A stretch of DNA of 64,000 nt from Qipengyuania profundimaris (GTDB lineage Bacteria > Pseudomonadota > Alphaproteobacteria > Sphingomonadales > Sphingomonadaceae): assembly GCF_030717945.1 (NCBI RefSeq), contig NZ_JAVAIM010000001.1:1239131-1303130 (forward strand). Reading direction: 5' to 3'. The notes below the pieces were generated by a model. The model worked only from the letters and a program-made list of their open reading frames with translations, ran no database searches and was not told where the DNA came from. Positions 44,671 through 54,965 of the stretch are shown piece after piece (the stretch's first letter is position 1; each line of letters begins with the position of its first letter). Both the position numbers and the translations under genes were made by a program.

Positions 44671-44699
44671 TTGAGGCGCAGGCCATCCCTGCCTATAGG
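44671..44699 (+). promoter_or_regulatory. Possible promoter of the cytochrome oxidase genes
   Basis: TTGAGG (44671-44676) and TATAGG (44694-44699) are 17 bases apart, about 117 bases upstream of the ctaC start. No FNR-type site is visible in 44594-44815. Confidence 0.35.
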
Positions 44700-44815
44700 G
44701 CAGCCCAAATCCCGCCCATTTCCGGGTTGTTGTACCATGGGCGGCCGATTCTCGATGGTCTTTCCAACGATCACCGGGCCGAGCTGAAAACGAGATACGA
44801 AAGAGCGTCCAGACG

Positions 44816-45913
44816 ATGAATTTTCCTGGCTTCTTCAAGGGTTTGAACCGCACCATGGCCGGGCTGGCGATGGCTGGCATGCTGGCCGTGGCTCCGCAGG
44901 CTGCGCTGGCGCAGGAAGGTCTGACGCAGGACGATCTCGTCGCTCCGGCTCCCGAGCAGACCCCCGCTTCGGCGCTGGAAGGTGTCGATCCGGCAGAAGC
45001 TGCGGATGTCGCGGATCCGGAAGCTGTTTCGGCTGGCAGCGATGCCTACACTCCGATGGCCCCGACCGAAGGCAAGGGCATGCCAATTCCCGGCGCGTGG
45101 GACGTGCAATCTCAGTTCTCGCCGACCGGCGAATATGCCAACGGCCTGCATGTCGGCCTGATCTGGGTGATGATCGCGATCAGCCTCTTCGTGCTGGCGC
45201 TGATGGTTTACGTTGTCGTGCGCTTCCGCAAGGGTGCTAACCCCGTGCCTTCGAAGACGAGCCATAATACCACGATCGAGGTAATATGGACCGTGGTACC
45301 GGCGCTTATCCTGCTTGGCATTGCAATCCCCTCTATTACTCTGATCGCCAAGCAGTACGAGACCCCGCCCAAGGACGCGATCACGGTCAAGGCGATCGGC
45401 TACCAGTGGTACTGGGGCTACGCCTATCCCGACAATGGCGATTTCGAGATCGTCTCCAACATGCTCGATGACGCCGAAGCGCGTGAGCGGGGCGAGCCTT
45501 ACCAATTGGCCGTCGACAATCGCATGGTCCTCCCCGTCGGCGTGCCGATCCGCCTGCAGACCACTGCTGCCGACGTGATCCACTCCTTCGCCGTGCCGAG
45601 CCTGTGGTTCAAGCTCGACGCCGTCCCGGGCCGCCTCAACGAAAAGATGCTCACCATCAACGAGCCGGGCGTGTATTACGGCCAGTGTTCGGAACTGTGC
45701 GGCGCGCGCCATGGCTATATGCCGATCGCGATCGAGGCGCTGCCGCTCGACCAGTTCAACGCCTGGGTCCGTGCCCAGGGCGGCACCGTCGCCGGTGAGG
45801 AAGAGGCAGGCATCGAAGCCGATCCGTCGCTGCCGGCCGTGCAGGAGCCCGAAAGCGCCGAACCGAGCGCTCCGGGCGCCGGCGCACCGCCGGTCGAAGA
45901 CGTTACCACGTAA
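44816..45913 (+). CDS. ctaC: Cytochrome c oxidase subunit II
   Basis: A 365-residue subunit carrying the CuA centre that accepts electrons from cytochrome c. A signal peptide ends near AALAQEG (residue 33), followed by a Pro/Ala/Asp-rich linker of about 60 residues, two membrane helices (VGLIWVMIAISLFVLALMVY; VIWTVVPALILLGIAI) and a cupredoxin domain. The CuA ligands are His in DVIHSFAVPSLWFK and the cluster CSELCGARHGYM. An acidic C-terminal tail of about 40 residues is unusual but common in sphingomonads. Confidence 0.97.
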   Translation: MNFPGFFKGLNRTMAGLAMAGMLAVAPQAALAQEGLTQDDLVAPAPEQTPASALEGVDPAEAADVADPEAVSAGSDAYTPMAPTEGKGMPIPGAWDVQSQFSPTGEYANGLHVGLIWVMIAISLFVLALMVYVVVRFRKGANPVPSKTSHNTTIEVIWTVVPALILLGIAIPSITLIAKQYETPPKDAITVKAIGYQWYWGYAYPDNGDFEIVSNMLDDAEARERGEPYQLAVDNRMVLPVGVPIRLQTTAADVIHSFAVPSLWFKLDAVPGRLNEKMLTINEPGVYYGQCSELCGARHGYMPIAIEALPLDQFNAWVRAQGGTVAGEEEAGIEADPSLPAVQEPESAEPSAPGAGAPPVEDVTT

Positions 45914-45930
45914 GCCAGACTTGAATATAG

Positions 45931-47673
<1,743 letters not shown>

Positions 47674-47697
47674 GGGCGGGTCCCTCAGGCAAAGCAG

Positions 47698-47722
47698 CGG
47701 CCGGCCCTCAGCGGGTCGGCCG
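47698..47722 (+). terminator. Stem-loop between ctaD and the hydrolase
   Basis: A 10-bp stem (CGGCCGGCCC with GGGTCGGCCG, one G-T pair) and a five-base loop, followed only by TTCG. It may attenuate rather than stop transcription, lowering expression of the downstream genes relative to ctaCD. Confidence 0.45.
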
Positions 47723-47749
47723 TTCGCACATCCGGCGAAAGGACTTTCG

Positions 47750-48709
47750 ATGCCAGAAATGCGCACCATCGATGTCGGCGACGTCTCGCTGCGCTGTGCA
47801 ATCGAGGGTGAGGGTCCGCTCGCCATCATGGTCCATGGCTTTCCCGAAAGCTGGTATAGCTGGCGCCATCAGATCGGTCCGGTCGCCGATGCGGGGTTCA
47901 CCGCCTGCGCGATCGACGTGCGCGGCTATGGCGGCTCCGCCAAACCGCAGCCGGTCGAAGCCTATGCGATGGAGCGGATCGTCGGCGATCTCGTTGGCCT
48001 GCGGCAGGCGCTCTCTCCCGATGGGCCCGCCGTTCTGATCGGACACGACTGGGGTGCGCCGATCGTCTGGAACAGCGCGTTCACCCAGCCCGAACACTTC
48101 CGGGCGGTGGCGGGCATGTCGGTCCCTTTCGCAGGCGTGCCGAGCCGCCCCTTCACCGAGGTCTTCCACGAACACTTCACCAGCCAGGGCAAGTTCTTCT
48201 ATCAGGAATATTTCCAGGCCGAAGGCGTCGCCGAAGCGGAAGCCGAGGCGGACCCGCGCGATTTCGTCCAGCGCATGATGTATTCGATAAGCGGCGATGT
48301 GTTGCCGGGCGATTACTGGTCAAAGCCCTATGGCGCGACCTTCCTCGAAGGCTTGCCCGATCCCGAGCCGGTCGGCTGGCTGACGGAGGATGACCTCGAT
48401 TTCTACGAAGCCGAGTTCAAGGCTTCGGGCTTCCGCGGGCCGCTTAACCGCTATCGCAACCACGTCGCCGATTACGAATGGCTCCAGGGCTGGAGCGGCA
48501 AACGCATCGAACAGCCAGCGCTTTTCATCGGCGGCACGCGCGATCCGGCGACCTTCCTGTTCGGCGCGGTCGAGGATCCGGTTGCGCTGATGCGCATGTT
48601 CGCGCCCCAGGTCGAAGGACGCATCCTGGACGGTATCGGCCACTGGACCCAGCAGGAGGCACCCGATGCGGTGAACCGCCTGCTGATCGACTGGCTAAAA
48701 CGGCTCTGA
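47750..48709 (+). CDS. Alpha/beta hydrolase, soluble-epoxide-hydrolase-like, inside the cta cluster
   Basis: A 319-residue hydrolase: oxyanion VHGFPESWYSWRHQIGPVAD, Asp nucleophile in LIGHDWGAPIVWNSA, lid with tyrosine (FYQEYFQAEG), the acid in GGTRDPATF and His in GIGHWTQQEAPD. It is of the same class as the gene at 26463. It lies between ctaD and ctaB, where no functional link is known, behind a stem-loop and only 8 bases before ctaB, so it is probably co-transcribed with the heme genes. Substrate unknown. Confidence 0.9.
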   Translation: MPEMRTIDVGDVSLRCAIEGEGPLAIMVHGFPESWYSWRHQIGPVADAGFTACAIDVRGYGGSAKPQPVEAYAMERIVGDLVGLRQALSPDGPAVLIGHDWGAPIVWNSAFTQPEHFRAVAGMSVPFAGVPSRPFTEVFHEHFTSQGKFFYQEYFQAEGVAEAEAEADPRDFVQRMMYSISGDVLPGDYWSKPYGATFLEGLPDPEPVGWLTEDDLDFYEAEFKASGFRGPLNRYRNHVADYEWLQGWSGKRIEQPALFIGGTRDPATFLFGAVEDPVALMRMFAPQVEGRILDGIGHWTQQEAPDAVNRLLIDWLKRL

Positions 48710-48717
48710 GCCCCTAT

Positions 48718-49650
48718 ATGGCCAGCGATCCAATGACCCAGGCGACCACCACCCAGCTCCCCGCGGAATGGCGCGATTTCTTTGCGCTGACGAAGCCGCG
48801 CGTGATGACGCTGGTGATCTTCACCGGCCTGTGCGGCCTGCTCGCCGCGCCGGGCAGCATCAACCCGATCCTCGGCTTTACCGCCATCCTGTGTATCGCG
48901 ATGGGCGCGGGCGGTTCGGCCGTGCTCAATCAGTGGTGGGAAGCCGACATTGACAGCGGGATGAAGCGCACTGCCCAGCGCCCCTTGCCCACCGGGCGGA
49001 TGCGGCGCGAGGATGCGCGCGATTTCGGTATAGTGATGTCGGTCGCCTCGGTCCTCATCATGGGCGTCGCGATCCACTGGCTCGCCGCAATCGTCCTTGC
49101 CGTGGCGATCGTCTATTACGCGGTCGTCTATACCATGTGGCTGAAACCGCGCACGCCGCAAAACATCGTGATCGGCGGCGGGGCGGGTGCCTTCCCGCCG
49201 ATGATCGGATGGGTCGCGGTGACGGGCGACATCACGCTGATGCCGGTGCTGCTCTTCGCAATCATCTTCATGTGGACCCCGCCGCATTTCTGGGCGCTCG
49301 CCCTGTTCGTGAAGATCGATTACGAAAACGTCGGCATCCCGATGATGCCTGTCGTCCGCGGCGAGAAATCGACCCGCCTGCAGATGCTGGCCTATTGCGT
49401 GCTGCTGGTCCCGATTGCCGCCGCGCCGTGGTTCATCGGCGGGACGGACTGGGTGTACGGGATTGCCGCGCTCGGCCTGTCGCTGGCCTTTCTCGCGCTC
49501 AGCGTGCCGGTGGCCTTCCGCCAGCCGGTCGAGGGCGATCGCATGCTGCCAGAGAAGCGCATGTTCGGCTTCAGCGTGTTCTACCTCTTCGCATTATTCG
49601 CGGCGCTGGTCGTCGACCGGGTCCTCGCCGCCCAAGGAGTTATCGGATGA
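48718..49650 (+). CDS. ctaB: Protoheme IX farnesyltransferase
   Basis: A 310-residue UbiA-family membrane prenyltransferase that makes heme O from heme B. The first Asp-rich motif is LNQWWEADIDSGMKRTAQRP, and IMWTPPHFWALALFVKIDYE with IPMMPVVRGE is specific for the heme farnesyltransferase branch. Nine hydrophobic segments. The ATG at 48718 is used; 48733 would be an alternative. It overlaps the next small gene as ATGA. Confidence 0.96.
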   Translation: MASDPMTQATTTQLPAEWRDFFALTKPRVMTLVIFTGLCGLLAAPGSINPILGFTAILCIAMGAGGSAVLNQWWEADIDSGMKRTAQRPLPTGRMRREDARDFGIVMSVASVLIMGVAIHWLAAIVLAVAIVYYAVVYTMWLKPRTPQNIVIGGGAGAFPPMIGWVAVTGDITLMPVLLFAIIFMWTPPHFWALALFVKIDYENVGIPMMPVVRGEKSTRLQMLAYCVLLVPIAAAPWFIGGTDWVYGIAALGLSLAFLALSVPVAFRQPVEGDRMLPEKRMFGFSVFYLFALFAALVVDRVLAAQGVIG

Positions 49651-49766
49651 CCCCCGAAGAAGAAGCCGAATTCAAGCGTCGCCAGAAGAGCCGGAACCTC
49701 GTGCTCGGCGGGATCCTGCTGTTCATGGCCTTTCTGTTCTATTTCATCACCATCGCCCGGATGTGA
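49647..49766 (+). CDS. 39-residue membrane protein, CoxF-like
   Basis: A very short gene whose ATG overlaps the ctaB stop (ATGA) and which ends eight bases before ctaG. The protein is MTPEEEAEFKRRQKSRN (charged) followed by one membrane helix (LVLGGILLFMAFLFYFITIA). Small proteins of this shape lie between ctaB and ctaG in many alphaproteobacteria and are called CoxF. Role is not established; it may assist CtaG or assemble with the oxidase. Position, coupling and topology support it as real. Confidence 0.8.
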   Translation: MTPEEEAEFKRRQKSRNLVLGGILLFMAFLFYFITIARM

Positions 49767-49773
49767 GGATATC

Positions 49774-50346
49774 GTGACCACCGCCACGCTCGAAACCCGC
49801 AAGACCCGAACGGCGCTACTGGCATTCGGCGGCGCGCTGGCAATGCTCGGCCTCGGCTATGCCGCCGTGCCGCTGTACGAGCTGTTCTGCCAGGTGACCG
49901 GGTTCGGCGGCACGACCCAGCGCGCCAGCGAAAGCGAGGCCGCCACCGCGGAGCGCCTCGGCGCGGCGGCCGGCGGGCGGACGATCTCGATCCGGTTCGA
50001 CGGTTCGACCGCGCGCGACGTTCCCTGGAGCTTCCGACCGGAGCAATCGACCGACACGGTGACGATCGGCCAGCGCGACATGGCTATCTACCTCGCCACC
50101 AACAATTCGGACCAGCCGATCACCGGGACCGCGACCTTCAATGTCGAACCGGAGCAGGCCGGGGCCTATTTCAACAAGATCCAGTGCTTCTGTTTCACCG
50201 AGCAGACCTTGCAGCCCGGCGAGCAGGTGCGGATGCCCGTGCTCTATTTCGTCGATCCGAAGGCGCTGGACGATCCCAATATGGACGGGGTGGAGCAGAT
50301 CACCCTGTCCTACACTTTCCACCGGGCGATAGAATCTGCCGACTAG
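49774..50346 (+). CDS. ctaG: Cytochrome c oxidase assembly protein CtaG/Cox11
   Basis: A 190-residue membrane-anchored copper chaperone that inserts CuB into subunit I. One helix (ALLAFGGALAMLGLGYAAVP) leads to LYELFCQVTGFGG and a periplasmic immunoglobulin-like domain with the copper-binding KIQCFCFTEQ and VLYFVDPKALDDP. It starts with GTG at 49774 after a short gap. Confidence 0.96.
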   Translation: MTTATLETRKTRTALLAFGGALAMLGLGYAAVPLYELFCQVTGFGGTTQRASESEAATAERLGAAAGGRTISIRFDGSTARDVPWSFRPEQSTDTVTIGQRDMAIYLATNNSDQPITGTATFNVEPEQAGAYFNKIQCFCFTEQTLQPGEQVRMPVLYFVDPKALDDPNMDGVEQITLSYTFHRAIESAD

Positions 50347-50413
50347 GGCCTAGACCCGCGCGCCTCGGCGCTTTAAGGGCAGGCGCGCATAGCGAATACA
50401 GGACCAGGGACAT

Positions 50414-51235
50414 ATGGCCGGCAACGTCAATCACGAATATCACATTCTCGAACCCGATATCTGGCCCTTCCTCGGCTCGCTGTCGGCGCTCACCTTCACC
50501 AGCGGCATGGTGCTGTTCATGCACGAAATGGCCAGCGCGCACCTCGTGCTCGGCCTCGGCATCGCCGGCCTGATCGCCACCTTCTTCGCCTGGTTCTCCA
50601 ACATCGTGAAGGAAGCCGAACGCGGCGACCACACGCCGGTCGTGCAGCTGCACATGCGCTACGGCATGATCCTGTTCATCGCCTCGGAAGTGATGTTTTT
50701 CGTCGGCTGGTTCTGGAGCTGGTTCGACTTCGCCCTGTTCCCCTCGGAGATTTCCGAGGTCATCGGTGGGACCTTCCCGCCCGACGCGATCGAAGCGGTG
50801 ATCAACCCGTTCTCGCTCCCGCTGCTCAACACGATGATTCTGCTGTGCTCCGGCACCACGGTGACGTGGGCGCACCACTCGCTGATCAATGGTGACCGCG
50901 AGGGGCTGAAGAAAGGCCTGTGGGCGACGATCCTGCTCGGCGCGGTCTTCACCGCCATCCAGGCCTATGAGTATGCGGCCGCCCCGTTCGAATTCGGCGG
51001 CAACACCTACAGCTCGGCCTTCTACATGGCGACCGGCTTCCACGGCTTCCATGTGCTGGTCGGCACGATCTTCCTGATCGTCTGCCTCGTGCGCACCTAC
51101 AAGGGCCACTTCACCCCGCGCCAGCATTTCGGGTTCGAAGCGGCTGCGTGGTACTGGCACTTCGTCGACGTGGTGTGGCTGTTCCTCTTCGTCGTCGTTT
51201 ACGTCTGGGGCGGCTGGGGCGCTGCCGTCCACTGA
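50414..51235 (+). CDS. ctaE: Cytochrome c oxidase subunit III
   Basis: A 273-residue, seven-helix subunit that stabilises the aa3 oxidase. Typical blocks are HEYHILEPDIWPFLGSLSAL, VQLHMRYGMILFIASEVMFF, WAHHSLINGDREG, AFYMATGFHGFHVLVGTIFL and AAAWYWHFVDVVWLFLFVVV. It follows ctaG by 67 bases. Confidence 0.97.
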   Translation: MAGNVNHEYHILEPDIWPFLGSLSALTFTSGMVLFMHEMASAHLVLGLGIAGLIATFFAWFSNIVKEAERGDHTPVVQLHMRYGMILFIASEVMFFVGWFWSWFDFALFPSEISEVIGGTFPPDAIEAVINPFSLPLLNTMILLCSGTTVTWAHHSLINGDREGLKKGLWATILLGAVFTAIQAYEYAAAPFEFGGNTYSSAFYMATGFHGFHVLVGTIFLIVCLVRTYKGHFTPRQHFGFEAAAWYWHFVDVVWLFLFVVVYVWGGWGAAVH

Positions 51236-51262
51236 TGCCATCCGGCAGGACCGAAACAAGCG

Positions 51263-51294
51263 AGGGGCAGCCCGGCCATGCCGCGGCTGCCCTT
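51263..51294 (+). other. Strong stem-loop between ctaE and surf1
   Basis: AGGGGCAGCC pairs with GGCTGCCCTT (one G-T pair), with an inner CGGC/GCCG stem and a three-base CAT loop. No real T-run follows. It covers a potential ATG at 51278, arguing against that start for surf1, and may reduce readthrough. Confidence 0.45.
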
Positions 51295-51313
51295 CTCGCA
51301 TTGGGCGAATGAG

Positions 51314-51949
51314 ATGACGACCAAGGACGTCCCCATCATTCCGACAATCGTGGTCGCGGTGGCTATCGCGACGATGATCGCGCTCGGCTTCTGGCAACTC
51401 GATCGCGCGGCGGAACGGGATCAGATGAAGCAATCGATGATCGACCGTCCGTCGATGCCGGTCGCGGACTATCCCTTTGCCGACCCGCAGAGCGAAGCCT
51501 TGCTCTATCGCAAGCTGAATGCGACTTGCGCCGAAGTCGTCGATATGCAGGTCGCAGGTGGCCGGGATGCTTCGGGTCGGACCGGCTGGAAACAGATCGC
51601 TACCTGCCTGTCGTCTTCGGGACGCCCATTTCAGGCCCAGATCGGGGTGGCCGAAAGGCCCGATGCGGTAGCCCAATGGTCGGGCGGAGAGGTGGAGGGC
51701 GTCGCCGTTCTTGCGCCTGACGAGCGCGGGTTCTGGGAGCGGTTGACGTTCCAAAGCCCCGAACGGCCGCTGATGATCGTCGCCGATACGCCCAAGGTTG
51801 GGCTGCTCCCTTCGCAGCCGTCCCGGCCTGAGGAGTATGAGAACACGTCCTGGGGCTACGCTGGCCAATGGTTCTTTTTCGCGCTGACGGCGCTAGTCAT
51901 CTATATCCTCGTGCTTCGCCGTCGGGGCAGGGACGCTAGGGCAGGCTAA
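51314..51949 (+). CDS. SURF1-family oxidase assembly protein
   Basis: A 211-residue protein with two terminal membrane helices (IIPTIVVAVAIATMIALGFW; WFFFALTALVIYILVL) and a central periplasmic domain, the Surf1/Shy1 layout. LGFWQLDRAAERDQM is the diagnostic segment after helix 1, and the final WGYAGQWFFFALTAL is conserved. Surf1 helps deliver heme a to subunit I. The start at 51314 is preferred because an ATG at 51278 lies in a stem-loop; the central domain diverges from typical members, with two Cys (TCAEV, ATCLS) that could form a disulfide. Confidence 0.85.
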   Translation: MTTKDVPIIPTIVVAVAIATMIALGFWQLDRAAERDQMKQSMIDRPSMPVADYPFADPQSEALLYRKLNATCAEVVDMQVAGGRDASGRTGWKQIATCLSSSGRPFQAQIGVAERPDAVAQWSGGEVEGVAVLAPDERGFWERLTFQSPERPLMIVADTPKVGLLPSQPSRPEEYENTSWGYAGQWFFFALTALVIYILVLRRRGRDARAG

Positions 51950-51999
51950 AGCCCGCCTTGCTTGCCCGTGCGCGCCGCCGCCGCTAACCGCGTGTTCCG

Positions 52000-53391
52000 A
52001 TGAAATACGTCTCCACCCGTGGCAGCGCCCCTGCGCTTGATTTCGCCGAGGTCACGCTGGCCGGGCTCGCGTCCGACGGCGGGCTTTACGTGCCGGAGAG
52101 CTGGCCGCAACTCGGCATGGACGAGATTCGCGACATGCGCGGCCTGCCCTATGCGGAGCTGGCTGCGCGGGTCATGGCGCCCTTCGTCGGCGACAGCCTC
52201 ACGCCTGATCGCCTGCGCGAACTGACCGGGGAGGCCTACAGCCGCTTCGCTCATACCGCCGTTACGCCGCTGGTCCAGCTGGACGAACGGCAATGGCTGC
52301 TCGAACTGTTCCATGGCCCGACGCTCGCCTTCAAGGATGTCGCGCTGCAATTGCTCGGCCTGCTGTTCGAGGAGTTTCTCGCCCGCGAAGACAGCCGCCT
52401 GACCATCGTCGGCGCGACTAGTGGGGACACCGGCAGCGCTGCTATCGATGCCGTCGCTGGCCGCGACAATGTCGAAATCTTCATGCTCCACCCCAAGGGC
52501 CGGGTGAGCGACGTCCAGCGCCGCCAGATGACCACGGTTCGCGCACCGAACGTCCACAATATCGCCATCGAAGGCAGCTTCGACGATGCGCAGGCCATGG
52601 TGAAGCGCATCTTCGCCGACGAAAGCGTTACCGCGCGGCACCGCATCGGCGCGGTCAATTCGATCAACTGGGCGCGGCTGATGGCGCAGGTGGTCTATTA
52701 CTTCGCCGCCTCGCTGCAACTGGGCGGGCCGGACCGCAAACTCGCCTTCAGCGTGCCGACCGGCAATTTCGGCGACGTCTTCGCGGGCCATGTCGCCGCG
52801 CGCATGGGCCTGCCGATCGAGCGGCTGATCGTCGCCACCAACGTCAACGACATCCTCCACCGCGCGCTAAGCAACGGGGACTATTCCGCAGGCAACGTCA
52901 CGCCCACTGGCGCGCCGAGCATGGACATCCAGGTAAGCTCCAATTTCGAGCGGCTGCTGTTCGACGTCGGCGGCCGCGACGGGGTCGCCCTCGGAGATCA
53001 GATGCGCGGGTTCGAAGGCAGCCGCGCGATGATGCTCAGCAATGCCCAGCGGGAAGGGGCCGCAGGCCTGTTTGCAAGCGCTCGGGTGGACGAGGACGAA
53101 ACGGCGGCCTCAATCCGCTATGCCTACGAGAACTGGGGCGAGATTATCGATCCGCACACCGCTATCGGCCTTCACGCCGCGCGTCACGCCGACCTCGCGC
53201 CGCAGGTCCCGGTGGTGACGCTGGCAACGGCTCATCCGGCGAAGTTCCGTGACGCGGTCGAACGTGCAACGGGCATCCGTCCGCCTCTCCCCAACCGCGT
53301 CGGCGACCTGTTTGCGCGCGAGGAAGCCTACACCGAGCTTTCGGGCACCTACGAAGCCGTGCGCGACCACATACTCGAGCACGCCGCCTGA
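52000..53391 (+). CDS. thrC: Threonine synthase
   Basis: A 463-residue PLP enzyme converting O-phosphohomoserine to threonine. The N-terminal MKYVSTRGSAPALDF and GLASDGGLYVPESWP are typical; Lys112 in FHGPTLAFKDVALQ binds PLP, GATSGDTGSAAIDAV holds the phosphate and VPTGNFGDVFAGH is the later glycine-rich block. The stop overlaps the methyltransferase start (TGATG). Confidence 0.97.
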   Translation: MKYVSTRGSAPALDFAEVTLAGLASDGGLYVPESWPQLGMDEIRDMRGLPYAELAARVMAPFVGDSLTPDRLRELTGEAYSRFAHTAVTPLVQLDERQWLLELFHGPTLAFKDVALQLLGLLFEEFLAREDSRLTIVGATSGDTGSAAIDAVAGRDNVEIFMLHPKGRVSDVQRRQMTTVRAPNVHNIAIEGSFDDAQAMVKRIFADESVTARHRIGAVNSINWARLMAQVVYYFAASLQLGGPDRKLAFSVPTGNFGDVFAGHVAARMGLPIERLIVATNVNDILHRALSNGDYSAGNVTPTGAPSMDIQVSSNFERLLFDVGGRDGVALGDQMRGFEGSRAMMLSNAQREGAAGLFASARVDEDETAASIRYAYENWGEIIDPHTAIGLHAARHADLAPQVPVVTLATAHPAKFRDAVERATGIRPPLPNRVGDLFAREEAYTELSGTYEAVRDHILEHAA

Positions 53392-54281
53392 TGGCCGAAT
53401 TGCGCCGAGATCCCGTGTTGATGGTGGGTGAGGGCTGGGATGCCTACCGCCTGCTCGACAGCGGCCATGGTCGCAAGTTCGAGGAATACGGTCCCTACCG
53501 CTTTATCCGGCCCGAACCGCAGGCGATGTGGACGCCGCAGCTCGACCACTGGGACGCGCATGGCGAATTCGTCCCCGGTAGCGACGAGGATGGCGGCGGC
53601 CGTTGGCAGTATTCGGAGGATGTGCCGGAAAGCGGCTGGGAACTGGGTTGGGGCGAGGAGGCGCGCTTCATCGCGCAATGCACGCCCTTCCGCCATCTCG
53701 GCTTCTTCCCCGACATGGCACCCGTGTGGGAATGGATGGGCGAACAGCTCGGCGATGCGCGCGATGCCGAGACGATGAACCTGTTCGGCTATACCGGCGT
53801 CGGCACGCAGGCGCTGAGCAGATACGGCCGCGTCACCCATGTCGATGCGAGCAAGAAGTCCGTCGCCCAGGCGCGCGAGAACGCAGCGCTGGCCGGGCTG
53901 GAGGATCGCCCCATCCGCTGGCTGGTAGAGGATGCGATGAAATACACCGCGCGCGAAGTGCGGCGCGGGCGACGCTACGAAGGGATCATGCTCGACCCGC
54001 CCAAGTTCGGGCGCGGACCCGATGGGGAGGTGTGGCGGCTAGAGCAGGGGTTGCCCGATCTCGTTTTCGATTGCCGTCAATTGCTGGATGGCGACAGCAG
54101 CTTTCTTTTCCTCACCGTCTACGCCGTGCGCATGAGCAGCCTCGCGCTCGGCGGTTTGCTGGAGGAGGTCTTTGCCGACCTGCCAGGCTTGGTGGAGCAT
54201 GGCGATCTCGCGGTGCAGGAAGAGACGTCCGGCCGCCTGCTCCCCACCGCGATCTTCGCGCGCTGGTCCAATCCAAGATAG
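53391..54281 (+). CDS. SAM-dependent methyltransferase, rRNA (RlmI-like) type
   Basis: A 296-residue protein with an N-terminal segment (LLDSGHGRKFEEYGPYRFI) and a Rossmann methyltransferase domain: NLFGYTGVGTQALSR binds SAM, VTHVDASKKSVAQARENA has the ribose-binding acid, and the catalytic loop MLDPPKFGRG (Asp-Pro-Pro-Lys) resembles the m5C/RlmI group. The substrate is probably rRNA but cannot be fixed. Coupled to thrC. Confidence 0.85.
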   Translation: MAELRRDPVLMVGEGWDAYRLLDSGHGRKFEEYGPYRFIRPEPQAMWTPQLDHWDAHGEFVPGSDEDGGGRWQYSEDVPESGWELGWGEEARFIAQCTPFRHLGFFPDMAPVWEWMGEQLGDARDAETMNLFGYTGVGTQALSRYGRVTHVDASKKSVAQARENAALAGLEDRPIRWLVEDAMKYTAREVRRGRRYEGIMLDPPKFGRGPDGEVWRLEQGLPDLVFDCRQLLDGDSSFLFLTVYAVRMSSLALGGLLEEVFADLPGLVEHGDLAVQEETSGRLLPTAIFARWSNPR

Positions 54282-54291
54282 AGGGCAAGGC

Positions 54292-54666
54292 ATGGACGAT
54301 TCGCTGATCCTCGAAGTGGCCGATTTCGAGCATGACGTGCTCACTGGCATTTATTCCGAAGAGACGGGCAAACCCCAGCCGCTGCGCTTTACCATCCAGG
54401 TCCGGATGAAGCCGCTACTTCATTACGATGCGGACACCTCGCTGGACGAGTCGAAAAACTACATGGATCTGAAATTCGCCGCTTCCGAGGCGCTGCCCGA
54501 AGGCGTGCACTTCAAGCTGATCGAGGCGGTCGCGGACCATGTGTGCGAGACGCTGTTCCTGCAGGACAGGCGTGTCGAAGCGGTGACGGTCAAGATCGTG
54601 AAGCTGGCCATCGCCGAGGCGGGCGAGAAGATCGGCATCACGCTCCACCGCGAGCGGCGCGAATGA
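54292..54666 (+). CDS. folB: Dihydroneopterin aldolase
   Basis: A 124-residue T-fold enzyme that cleaves dihydroneopterin in folate synthesis. TGIYSEETGKPQPLRFTIQV has the catalytic Glu in the usual place, LDESKNYMDLK is the conserved mid-segment and VTVKIVKLAIAEAGEKIGI carries the active-site Lys. The ATG at 54292 follows GAGGGC. The stop overlaps the next gene as ATGA. Confidence 0.9.
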   Translation: MDDSLILEVADFEHDVLTGIYSEETGKPQPLRFTIQVRMKPLLHYDADTSLDESKNYMDLKFAASEALPEGVHFKLIEAVADHVCETLFLQDRRVEAVTVKIVKLAIAEAGEKIGITLHRERRE

Positions 54667-54962
54667 AGCGCATCGCGGTGAACGAGTTGCCCGACGATCC
54701 CCTCGCCGCTGCGGGCCTGTTCCACCAACACTGGCTCAGCCATATCGAACACCAACTCGAGGACGCCCTCGATGTGGCCATCACGGTACCGGCGGCAGAC
54801 TACAAGCACCGTGAGTGGCGCCGGGCCGTCACCGCCGGTCTCGCGCGCAAGCATGCGCCGCGCAGGGTGAACATGGTAGCCGGCGAAGGCGCGGCGCTCG
54901 ACGCGACTATCGCCTATCTCGCCGACGCGCCCGGCGTTACCGGCCAATATCTGGAGACCTGA
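54663..54962 (+). CDS. Short Rossmann/SDR remnant protein
   Basis: A 99-residue protein resembling the middle and end of a short-chain dehydrogenase: EWRRAVTAGLARKHAPRRVN recalls the helix after the SDR Tyr/Lys, RVNMVAGEG recalls RVNAVAPG, and TIAYLADAPGVTGQYLE matches the SDR C-terminal helix and VTGQ strand. The N-terminal glycine-rich cofactor motif and the Ser-Tyr-Lys residues are absent. It is coupled to folB by ATGA. Pteridine-reductase SDRs are often folB neighbours, so this may be a retained structural fragment. Confidence 0.65.
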   Translation: MKRIAVNELPDDPLAAAGLFHQHWLSHIEHQLEDALDVAITVPAADYKHREWRRAVTAGLARKHAPRRVNMVAGEGAALDATIAYLADAPGVTGQYLET

Positions 54963-54965
54963 GGC

